This document shows positions 55,463 through 64,000 of a stretch of DNA of 64,000 bases, one piece after another; position 1 is the stretch's first letter, and the number at the start of each line of letters is the position of its first letter. The stretch covers positions 512,001-576,000 of the forward strand of contig JANATG010000017.1 of the NCBI GenBank assembly GCA_029449235.1. The letters are read 5' to 3'. The notes under the pieces are model-generated. The model did not search any database. It worked only from the letters and a program-made list of their open reading frames with translations, and was not told the DNA's origin. A program made the translations under genes and the position numbers. Source of the DNA: Linnemannia schmuckeri. Lineage: Eukaryota; Mortierellomycota; Mortierellomycetes; Mortierellales; Mortierellaceae.

Positions 55463-57091
55463 ATGGAGAAAAAGGAAGACACTGGTGCCTCGCACGACTT
55501 CAACATCGAGGCTAACCAGCCCGCCGAGGATTCTGAATACAACTTGGCTAAGCAGCACGATCAGCTTGCCCGTGGTCTCAAGAGCCGACACATCCAGTTC
55601 CTTGCCCTCGGAGGCGCCATCGGTACTGGTCTCTTCGTCGGCTCTGGTAGCATTCTCTCCAGCACAGGCCCTGCTTCACTCTTCTTGGCCTATCTGTCAA
55701 TGACGGTGATCGTATGGAACGTCATGAACAACCTTGCTGAGATGGTCGTGTACCTCCCTATGCGGGGCATCACCGTCCCCTACTTTGTCGGTCGATTCCT
55801 GGACCCTAGTCTTGCTTTCGCCGTCGGCTGGAACTACTGGTACGCATACGCCATGCTCATCGGAGCCGAGGCTACGGCCGCTGGCATTATCATTGATTAT
55901 TGGAATCTACCGGTCAACATCGCTGTGTGGATCACGGTTGTCCTTGTCGTCATGCTCCTTCTCAACATTATTGCCGTGAGCTTCTTTGGTGAGGCCGAGT
56001 TCTGGTTTGCCAGCATCAAGCTCATCACCATCTGTGGCCTCATTATCCTCGGCCTCGTCATCTTCTTCGGCGGCGGCCCTAACCAGGACGGCGTACTTGG
56101 ATTCCATTACTGGAAAACCGGCGGCGCATTTGTGGCGTACAAGGCCGAGGGCAGTCTTGGTCGCTTCCTTGGATACTGGCATGCCTTTGTCTCAGCAGGA
56201 TTTGCCTTCATCACTTCACCCGAACTCATTGCCATTGCTGCTGGTGAGACCATCGACCCCCGCCGCAACATTCCCAAGGCCGCCCGTCGCTTTGTCTGGC
56301 GTTTGGCCGTGTTCTACGGATTCTCCTCGCTTCTCATTGGCATTCTTGTTCCTTCGGACGACAAGAACCTTCTCGGCGCATCCAACGCTAGCGCATCTCC
56401 GTTTGTCATTGGAATCCAGCGAGTCGGTATTCCCGTTCTCAACCACGTCATTAACGCTGCCGTTCTTACGTCTGCATGGTCGGCTGGCAACTCGTTCCTC
56501 TACTCGGGCAGCAGAGTCTTGTACTCTATGTCTCTCAACGGTCAGGCTCCCAAGTGGTTCAGCATCACCAACCGCAGAGGCGTTCCGTATGTCGCAGTCC
56601 TGTTCACATGGTGCTTCGGTATGCTGGCTTACCTTAACGTGTCCAACACGGGTGCCACCGTCTTCAACTGGTTCGTCAGCATCTCGACAATTTCTGGATT
56701 TGTCGCCTGGATCGTTGTCATGCTTACATATCTGCGCTTCCGCCGCGCCATGGAGTTCAACAACCTCCTAAACGTCCTCCCTTACAAGACACCGCTGCAG
56801 CCGTATGCCACCTACTTCACGCTGCTGATCGTCTCGTTGCTCACCATCACCAGTGGCTTCCAGACGTTCATGCCTTTCAAAGCCAAAGATTTCATTGCTG
56901 CCTATATCACGATCCCTGTCTTCTTGCTCTTCTACCTCGGCCACAAGATCTACTTCCGCACACCGATGTACATTCCTGTCGAGCAGATTGATGCCATCAC
57001 TGGCAAGAAGGAAATGGACGAGCTGGAGGCCATGGGAGAGGAACGCGTGCCCAAGAACTGGTTGGAAAAGGCCTGGTACTGGTTGGCTTAA
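55463..57091 (+). CDS. Amino acid permease, YAT family (542 aa)
   Basis: Proton-coupled amino acid importer of the plasma membrane. Intronless, with a soluble N-terminus of about 45 aa, then RGLKSRHIQFLALGGAIGTG (first helix, the AAT/YAT signature), 12 predicted helices, a central block with SPELIAIAAGE (the motif before helix 7), and STISGFVAW late in the protein. The C-terminal tail ends KNWLEKAWYWLA, close to the usual fungal ending. Length is within the family range (about 530-600). The specific amino acid cannot be told. The leader is CT-rich. Immediately downstream lies a foldback (57180-57719). Confidence 0.95.
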   Translation: MEKKEDTGASHDFNIEANQPAEDSEYNLAKQHDQLARGLKSRHIQFLALGGAIGTGLFVGSGSILSSTGPASLFLAYLSMTVIVWNVMNNLAEMVVYLPMRGITVPYFVGRFLDPSLAFAVGWNYWYAYAMLIGAEATAAGIIIDYWNLPVNIAVWITVVLVVMLLLNIIAVSFFGEAEFWFASIKLITICGLIILGLVIFFGGGPNQDGVLGFHYWKTGGAFVAYKAEGSLGRFLGYWHAFVSAGFAFITSPELIAIAAGETIDPRRNIPKAARRFVWRLAVFYGFSSLLIGILVPSDDKNLLGASNASASPFVIGIQRVGIPVLNHVINAAVLTSAWSAGNSFLYSGSRVLYSMSLNGQAPKWFSITNRRGVPYVAVLFTWCFGMLAYLNVSNTGATVFNWFVSISTISGFVAWIVVMLTYLRFRRAMEFNNLLNVLPYKTPLQPYATYFTLLIVSLLTITSGFQTFMPFKAKDFIAAYITIPVFLLFYLGHKIYFRTPMYIPVEQIDAITGKKEMDELEAMGEERVPKNWLEKAWYWLA

Positions 57092-57179
57092 AGCTGATGA
57101 GTGTTTGAATAATTTTTATGGATAATTAATAAATAGAATAGTCACCTCCTGTGCAATATTAATAAGGTGACCTCTTTGC

Positions 57180-57719
57180 TATATGTTTCAAATCCATGGA
57201 TGTCCAGTCTGTCTTTTACAAAGGTTGACATTATCTTTCGCCGAGTCCATTTTTGATCGAATGGAGTGAAGAAAAAGCAACTATTCTTCCTTCCAATATC
57301 AATTGACTTTGGAGTTTTGGACGAAAAAGCGGTTCAAGTTAATCAGTCGATAGACTCATATCCAATAGTGGTTAGTCGATGTCTGGCAATGGTAAGCGTG
57401 CAAGGTGGCTGTACAGTTGATGCTACAAATGGGTGTGAACTTCCTCACAGTAGTCAACATATCTATTTTGTCTATGATATTCTTCCTCTTCCCCAAACCC
57501 TCCATCCTGTCCTTTCGTTCTTCCGCTCTTCTTCCGCTCTTCTTCCCTCTCCTCTTCCCTCTCTTCTTTCTCTCTTCTTCCCACGCTCTTCAGGCCTCTT
57601 TCTCCCAGCCTGCTTGCTTCCTCTTCTTCACTCCATTCCATCAAAAATGGACTCGGCGAACGACAATGTCAACCTTTGTAAAAGACAGACCAGGATATCT
57701 ATGGATTTGAAACATATGG
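57180..57719. repeat. Foldback/MITE-like inverted repeat with about 93-bp arms
   Basis: Arms 57180-57272 and 57625-57719 are reverse complements at over 90 percent (sharing GTCTGTCTTTTACAAAGGTT and CGCCGAGTCCATTTTTGAT). The 350-bp centre is CT-rich and noncoding. No clear target duplication found. Confidence 0.85.
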
Positions 57720-58117
57720 CGAAAAATAGGCCAAAACGGTACGAGGTGTGGGGTGGTCAATTCGATGGTATTCCGACGCGAGTGTGCCAATTACTCAAAA
57801 CAGAGAGAGGGAGGGGGGAGTAAACTCGCCAATTCGAATAACATACACGGTCGAGTGCAAAAACATGTATTTGGACCAGCCCACAGGCGAGTGTAGCATG
57901 CCGGTTACAGATCATGGCACTCGAGTGTGCCAAAAAGGGGAAACACAATCTTACACATCCCGTATACATATCTTTTTTTTTTTCATCGACACAGAGGCTG
58001 TACGAATTTCCGAGCTGAGCGTAAATGTAACGAGTTATGAAGTTGGTTTATTCTTGTCCCTGGGCAACTTTTTGCGGCCTGAACAGGGACAAGTGGCTTA
58101 TCTACTTGTTAAACTAA

Positions 58118-59262
58118 AAGAAAAAGAAAAAAGAAAAAAGAAAAGGAGTGAATCTCTTAGCGAGATTCTCAGCTATCCGTAACACATATCCCTGCAGCTC
58201 AGGTGTGAAGGATGCCGTCGGCTCCAAAAGCCTAATGACATCCCAAGAGACTTGGCTTCATTATACAAACGAAAGACGGCTAAGTTCTTGAAGTTTTCAC
58301 TGCTCAGCGCTCGTTGTTGGTGGCATATTATTGTGTGCTAGTAGAATAGCATCTCAGATCCCGGGGACTCTCTGTGCCATGTCGAAATATGAATTCCATC
58401 GGGTAAGAAGTTTGAGTGGGGAGACTTCGGGTATTTGGAGACTTCTCAGTGCCTTGCCCAGAACCGCCGTCGTAATGCTGTGGTTCCTAAAAATGTAGAG
58501 ATTATCTGGCACTTCTCAAGTAATGCTTTCCCCTGGCGAGTTTGCTCCAGGGCTTAATTGATGCAGAGTTGGATTTTGTGGGAAGAACAGGGGATCCAGA
58601 CAATGCCCATTTTCATCAAGTTCAACATAGTCTTTTAATGTTGGCTCCTTGATCGGCTGTCCCTCCAGTCAGCGTCTTATCCAATCCCCATCTGGTGAGG
58701 TCAGTCGCAAAAGCGGAAGTATAAGATGAAATCAGATTCTTTTGTATTAAAAAATAGTTCAGCGCAAATGAATTACTGATTATCTTGCCGATCGTTTTTA
58801 GCAGTGGCTGATATCTGAGGGCCACTGACGCACTCCATGCCAATAACCATCGAAACCAGCTGAAAGAGAAAGTGGAAAGTGACCCTAAGGAACTTCTTTT
58901 TGTCAACCAACATCCAACCAACCGTGGTAATGGAGCTAGGCACTGCATTTGATGGATGTAGGTTTTAATATTCTGATGTTGGCTTTTGACTCTCGAATCC
59001 AGCCTTCGCTGCAAGGTTTCGGTAGACGGGACTTTTTACAATGGGATGAGAGATCCTCACAGCGCTTTGGATTCATCCGAGTCGATAAGAATAAAAACAC
59101 TTCTCGAATGGTAATAAGTGTCAGAACCAAGTCAACAAAAGTCACTTCCTCGAATGCTAAAAGCTGCTCCATCTTGCTGATAATGCGCTCGTCACGGACT
59201 GTTTCGAACTTGGATCTCTTTGGTATTGTCACAGTATCATAGTTTATACTACTGTGCATTTC
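58118..59262 (-). pseudogene. hAT transposase relic
   Basis: Minus-strand frames contain LKLLTRWNSYFDMAQR (near 58420), a standard hAT block (TRWNS), and an upstream DWIRRWLEGQPIKEPTLKDYV segment, then a helical AKSLGMSLGF region. Several stops and shifts. The BED finger and the C-terminal dimerisation domain are not visible. Confidence 0.6.
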
Positions 59263-59435
59263 TTGTTCCTGATCCCATGTACCACCACTCTAGACTGTTA
59301 TTATTCCTGGCCCCTATCCCTTTGTAGAATACATATATAAATACCCTGGCCTCATTCACAATAAACATCATCCGTTCCTGCCTCTGCCTTCTGATCCTCT
59401 CCCTCCAGTTTGTGCCCCTCCACTACACTTGTCAC

Positions 59436-60093
59436 TACTCATCTTTTGAGGCTTTCACAGGCGTGGAAGGAGTGTCGATTTTGTCAAACTTCAGTGGCAG
59501 CTCAATGGCCTGGACTATGCACTGATAGGGACGGAACTCCAGGAGAGCATCGAATAGCTCGGGCTGAGCGCTAGTGATATGGATCAGTCGTGTATCGCTG
59601 CCTTCAGGCTTGCTGAAGGCATTTCCACAGAGCCCAAAAGTATCCTCGACCTGGCATCGGTATGAGTACTGGAGTGAGAGGCATAAAAATACCCCAAGGT
59701 ATTAGTTTTGCGAAAAGATTTCAGGTTTGGAATTTTCGTCAGAAGTCTCTATAGCGAAAGAGCGTCGGTACACTGTTCAGGCAGGGGCAAAGCGCCAATT
59801 TCGAGGGCTTCGTACAGCTGATACCAACAGTCAGTCGTTATATGACTTTCTCTCAAGATACGACGTCACTGAATCAAGGACTCTTCTACAGTTTGGTCTG
59901 AGGATAGGGCAGCAACGGATCTCTGGCCTCTCATTTCCCAGTAAAAGAAGGCCCGCCAGAAGTCGCTCTCCAACAGACGAGGCTGCACCACCTCAACCCA
60001 CCAGGTGTGCGGCACTTCTTCGCTCAGTATCGTTTCCTCAGATTCTCCGCAATCCTTCGGATCCACTGCTACCTTATCTATGAGCACTTTCAC
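59436..60093 (-). pseudogene. Unidentified broken coding region
   Basis: Three consecutive minus-strand frames look coding: 60093-59866 (HTWWVEVVQPRLL, FWRAFFYWEMRGQRSV), then after a shift to about 59760 (DCWYQLYEALEIGALPLPEQ), and 59700-59436 (YRCQVEDTFGLCGNAF, FDALLEFRPYQCIVQAI) ending TAG at 59436. A splice acceptor (TCACTCCAG) precedes the last part, so it could also be exons of a real gene. No family recognised. Confidence 0.35.
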
Positions 60094-60542
60094 CCCCGCT
60101 CAGGGTTGACCTCCCAAGCTGCAGTCGTTACAGGCAGTCGCAATTATGCTCTCCCTCGGTCTCCCCAAGAACTTCATTGCGTTTTGCACGCAATCATGTT
60201 TACGGTGAAAGTCCTTGCCTTTCTAGTCCTACAAGTCGTCGACGAAATTTTTATAGGGCACTCCTGAACCTCTCTCTTCCCAACCACTTCAATTGCGCCC
60301 CTGTCCAATACATACGCCATATGATTACACTCAATCCATTAAACAATCTCATTATTTTCATTCAAATAATAAAAAGGAATTGATGATGATGACCAGTTGT
60401 GCCAGCCACTGGAATTTTAGTTGATTCAGACGAGGCAGGGACAGGCCATGATTCTGCACAATACGAATGGACAAAAGTGTTTACTGATATATTGTTAGAG
60501 AATATGAGAGAAGCTTCAAGTTGAACTGAAGCCAAGGGTGGC

Positions 60543-60896
60543 TTAAAACGGGCCATCAATACATCGGTATGCAGCAGCACCAATGTTGCCCCATCCTTCT
60601 TGATCGACAAACCGAGAGCCGTTATCGTTATCATTACAATGGTAAGCACAACCAGCAGCAGTGAAAAGTCGGACGTTGTATGATCCCGTAGCTTTGACCG
60701 AGACCAGCCTTGTCTGGAAGAACGTTGGTAGCACGCAACACGCCTGATACGGACAAGAAAATGAATGGCACTCGCCCTGGAAATTTCTTCCAGAACATCC
60801 GTAGATGTTCAACGGTGCCTGGGCCAGGACTTGGGTACTGATGTAAGCAAGCAGCGCAATCGCCAGTACACCATGAAAAATTAAGGATTTAGGCAT
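60543..60896 (-). CDS. Secreted Cys-rich protein, possibly beta/gamma-crystallin-like (117 aa)
   Basis: Signal peptide at residues 1-25 (core VLAIALLAYIS, cleavage after VLAQA). The mature protein of about 92 aa holds around ten Cys, pointing to several disulphides. The pattern YGCSGRNFQGECHSF, then a CCVL...F...LVSVKATGSYNVRLF segment, recalls a Greek-key unit of beta/gamma-crystallins or microbial relatives (F-x-G...C; S-V; VxLF), which is inference. The first ATG (60896) gives the signal peptide directly; a CCAAT box is about 60 bp upstream. Extracellular role unknown. Confidence 0.7.
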   Translation of the reverse strand: MPKSLIFHGVLAIALLAYISTQVLAQAPLNIYGCSGRNFQGECHSFSCPYQACCVLPTFFQTRLVSVKATGSYNVRLFTAAGCAYHCNDNDNGSRFVDQEGWGNIGAAAYRCIDGPF

Positions 60897-60975
60897 CCTG
60901 ACACTTGATGAACGCAGTTATCGGCCAAGTGTTTGCTCACAGCTCTATTGGCGGACCGAAGAAAGAGGTCAGCCA

Positions 60976-61326
60976 TTAAACGTCGGCATTATTAATCAAA
61001 GCACGACTGGATGGATTGCCAAACTGCTCTACCTTAGATTGGCAAAGACTGTGCAGATATGTACAAGCGCTTATGCTGGTATTTAGCCGTGCGCTCCTTT
61101 GAGCCTTCTTGATAAAAGCCTGTGTTGCTGTTGCGGGAGTATAGACGGGATCGTTCCTGCGGAGGCTCCTAAAATGGCGTGCACGATAGTTTGTGTTGAG
61201 GGTGTTGAAAGCGTCGCGGGCGTTGAGGATATTGAGAGTGTTGCGGTGAATCGGGAGCTTTGAAGAGAGAAGGGGCAAAAGTAGGTGAGATGCAGGACAA
61301 CAGGTAGGCGCAATGTTCCTTTTATA
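60976..61326 (-). other. TATA-driven locus without ATG frame
   Basis: TATAAAAG (61326-61319) is followed by ATTGCGCCTAC and CAACA-rich DNA with imperfect CTCAACACCC repeats. No usable ATG frame follows. The arrangement resembles 12441-12560, so it may be a noncoding transcript or repeat family. Confidence 0.35.
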
Positions 61327-62917
61327 GGCAGAACGAGTCGCATCTGGCTGACAGATGAAAAAGAGAGGAGAATATCAAATGGTCCAAGGGGAACCTGAAA
61401 GATAGAGATCCCAAGGCAAAACGGAGGGGATACTAAAAAGAAAAAGGAGATCCTAAAGAGATTATGGGTACAGGGTCGGAGATACACCAAAAGGTGAGCG
61501 CATTGACAACGACACTGTCCTGTAATCATCGTTTAGTGGAGGCGAGCGTGCAGAGAGGGCGACAGGGTCTCCTGAATGAGAGGAGAGGTTCTTGCATGGA
61601 CAAGATATAATGGTTGGTAAGGGGTCTTGCTGGCGCATGGAGACACGATTTCCTGCTCCTTTGATTATCGAGAGGGATGTGCATCTTGCTCTGTCACAAG
61701 CGTAGAACTCTATTGTCGCTTCAATTTTTTAGGTTTGCTTGCTCGCCTTGACCTCTTTAGTTGCATCGGACTGCTGTTTTTTTGAACGGCGCTTGGATCG
61801 CTTCAGCGTGTCCAAAAACGATGTGACGGCGTGGGAAGATTTTGAGAAAGTTTCTGTCGTCAGTTCCAGTCGACATCCGTTCCAGGCCCTATTCTTCATT
61901 TTGCGGAAAAGAGTGTAGGGAGTATTAATGCCCTCTAAGAAGGAAAGATGATCGTTGCGCCTTCGTCTTTATCATCCACACACTCTTGCTGATCATCCCT
62001 GCTACGCAGCTCCGACGTCACAGTAGCCCTCGACTACAACTCAATCAACTACCATAAAGCTCGTCAACAACGTCTGCGACATCGTTTTCTCTACCTTTCA
62101 GCACTAATCCCACAACATAATCTTCACAAACAGCCACGGAAGAGGCATTGTAAGCTAACCATGGACTCCCTTTTTTTTCTTGCGACTTAGACACAATAGG
62201 TCTTGCATTCTGTCTACCTCAGCTGTATGTCCTTGGGAAACAGGCGAGATGCTACTGTTGCTGGTTTTTGTTACTGTGCGGAATACGTGCTGTCGCCACC
62301 AAAACCATGGTCAATCCAACAGAAGCGTGCTTTATGTCCTATATTGTTCATTCTCTTTCCAGGCTTCTCCCTTCTCCATGTTCATTCTCCTTTAGTATCC
62401 CTTCTCTTCTCTCCCTCTCCCTCTCCCTCTCGCTTACGCACACATACTATCGCTGCTCTTTCGAGTCGGTATGTTGCAAAAATACAGGATGGAGGAGGCC
62501 TGCTATGTTGGCTTGGGAAAAGTGCGTACTAGGCTTGCTTTTTTGGCTTGGCGAAACGAAACCCATGTCACTTAAATTAACAATATCTTCTTCTCTTTGT
62601 TTGTCTTTAGTGCTTGTCGGGTCACAAGTCAAGTACATGTGGACATTGTTGGATTCAGAACATGGAAGGCGTTGTTGTTGTTCTTTTTTTTGTTTGTGCG
62701 CATGCATGGACATGCTTTGCTTCTGCGTTGCTGTCCTGTCGTTTGAATAGCGACAAATGTTCAAAAAGAGGGAGGGCTCAGCTGCACGTTTGCCTTGTTA
62801 CATGATCGAGATGATAAGGGTGTGTTATTTCTGCGACTGGGAATTGAAGGGTGACAAAAGACATATACAAAGTACACTAAGCCAAAGTCGTATTAAGAAT
62901 GCTCTGTTTCAAATGTA
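61327..62917. other. Unassigned sequence
   Basis: No supported gene; low-complexity CTCCCTCTCCCTCTC near 62410. Confidence 0.4.
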
Positions 62918-64000
62918 CAGTGACTGTCCATAAAGATTTTGACATAAACATTGTAATAAAAAAAATTCTTTAGGCCTTTTCCTTCTCTTCCCTCCTCCGT
63001 CTTCAAGATGACCTTATCTCTGGCGACGCAAAACAGAATTGTTGGTATGCATGAGGGCAACCCCGAGCTTTCCTATGCCGCCATCGGAAGGGCCTTAGAG
63101 GTCAGCCGCCAGACAGTGTCCAATGTCGTCAAACGATTCCGTGACAGAGGGACTGTGGAGATAAGGAATAGTCCAGGTCGACCCCGCAAGCTGAGTGCCA
63201 GAGACGAACGAGCTGTGGTGAATGCCAGCAAGAGAGACCGACGTATAGCCATTGGCACTATCGCCCAGTCCTTGGCACTTGATGTTGGCAGAGCTACCAT
63301 CAGAAGAACTCTCCGTAGACGAGGTATCTTTTCGCGTATCGCCGTAGTTAAACCCTTCTTATCCGAGGACCATAAACGAGCGCGTTTGGCGTTCGCTAGG
63401 CAGTATGTTAACAGGCCTCTTGAGTAATGGAGGCAGGTTGTATGGACCGATGAGTCCTCGTTTGAGATTGGGAAGAACTATCGTCGTATACGGGTTCTCA
63501 GAACGGCAGGGGAGAAATACCACAGTGCCTGCCTTGCCCCTTCCTTTAAGAGTGGCCGCACTTCTGTGATGATTTGGGGTGCATTCGCGGGAATCTCCAT
63601 GTCACAACTTGTTCATATCCCTCCTGGGCAGAGAACAGCGGCTGACTTCGTCAATCTGATATACGAAGGCGAGTTGTTTGGATTCATGGAAGCACTAGCC
63701 AATGCTGTCCTGCAAGAAGGAGAGAGTCCCATATTGATGGAAGATGGTGCCCCTATTCACAGGGCTCTTGTGTCAAGAAATTGGCTACAAGAGCATGGCA
63801 TTGAAAAATTGATTTGGCCTGCCTGCTCCCCCGACCTAAATCCCATCGAGAATATATGGTCCGTATTGAAGGATGCCGTTCAGCGAAGGCGTAACAGACC
63901 CAGAAATATTGAGGAGATGATAGTTGTGCTGCACGAGGAGTGGGATCTTATAAGAGGCGACTTTCTCACACGTTTGTATTCGAGTCTTCCAGAGAGACTC
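62918..64000 (+). mobile_element. Tc1/mariner transposon (family C), cut by the window end
   Basis: Begins CAGTGACTGTCCATAAAG after a TA (62916-62917), the usual Tc1 terminal repeat form, followed by ATTTTGACATAAACATT. The other end lies outside the window. Confidence 0.85.
63008..64000 (+). pseudogene. Tc1 transposase, DD34E, with one premature stop (partial)
   Basis: Two N-terminal HTH motifs (LSYAAIGRALEVSRQTVSNV; IAQSLALDVGRATIRRTLRR) joined by a GRPRK AT-hook-like linker (residues 57-61). After residue 139, a TAA (63425-63427) interrupts an otherwise open frame that carries VVWTDESSF (first Asp), SVMIWGAF, MEDGAPIH (second Asp) and SPDLNPIEN (Glu) with 34 residues between the last two. 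The remaining frame is open to 64000. Recent inactivation, or rarely read-through, is likely. Confidence 0.9.

Overview
The window looks like a transposon-rich, gene-poor stretch of a filamentous fungal genome. The evidence is short GT-AG introns (about 90-170 nt), CT-rich leaders before start codons, a YAT-family amino acid permease, a Dal5-like MFS carrier, a fungal-type P450 and a PL3 pectate lyase. The mix of non-LTR, DIRS, Tc1/mariner, pogo and hAT remnants suggests Mucoromycota (for example a Mortierella relative), but that placement is inference.

Probable host genes are sparse. They are: an ACS-family MFS transporter (6028-7652, one intron), a small secreted protein (12896-13171), a GC-rich intronless leucine-rich-repeat protein (23386-25362), an isocitrate lyase/PEP mutase family enzyme (26379-27155), a four-exon cytochrome P450 (29088-31072, minus), a small Q/S-rich protein (40181-40435), a secreted PL3 pectate lyase (45421-46257, one intron), an intronless amino acid permease (55463-57091) and a secreted Cys-rich protein with a possible beta/gamma-crystallin-like fold (60543-60896, minus). 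Together they suit a saprotrophic or plant-associated life: pectin breakdown, uptake of small organic anions and amino acids, and secreted small proteins.

Most of the rest is mobile DNA. The outstanding item is a 2,897-bp element present twice in opposite orientation (13404-16300 and 32335-35231), each with TA target duplications and 23-bp inverted ends. It encodes a spliced DD34E (Tc1/IS630-type) transposase and, convergently, a second intact ORF of about 399 aa of unknown function. The two genes share a palindromic AATAAA/TTTATT signal. A 150-bp derivative lies at 49916-50065. Copy 1 sits inside an older Tc1/mariner relic.

A full-length LINE (17767-23262) has a 13-bp target duplication, a 28-nt poly(A), two intact ORFs joined by TAATG, and is inserted in a pogo-type pseudogene. 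A decayed relative (8061-11040) keeps the same TAATG junction, and a third LINE survives as a 3' fragment (37281-38400). Further relics: Tc1/mariner (about 1147-1612, 27830-27960, 53103-54065, and a nearly intact one from 62918 to the window end), pogo (17125-17660, 28290-28917), a DIRS-like retroelement (47349-49560), a PIF1/Helitron-like helicase (50380-51628) and hAT (58118-59262).

There are also several foldbacks, one with arms derived from DIRS coding sequence, a perfect 21-bp hairpin beside the LRR gene, inverted minisatellite arrays near 11.2-11.9 kb, and scattered fragments of 28S rRNA.
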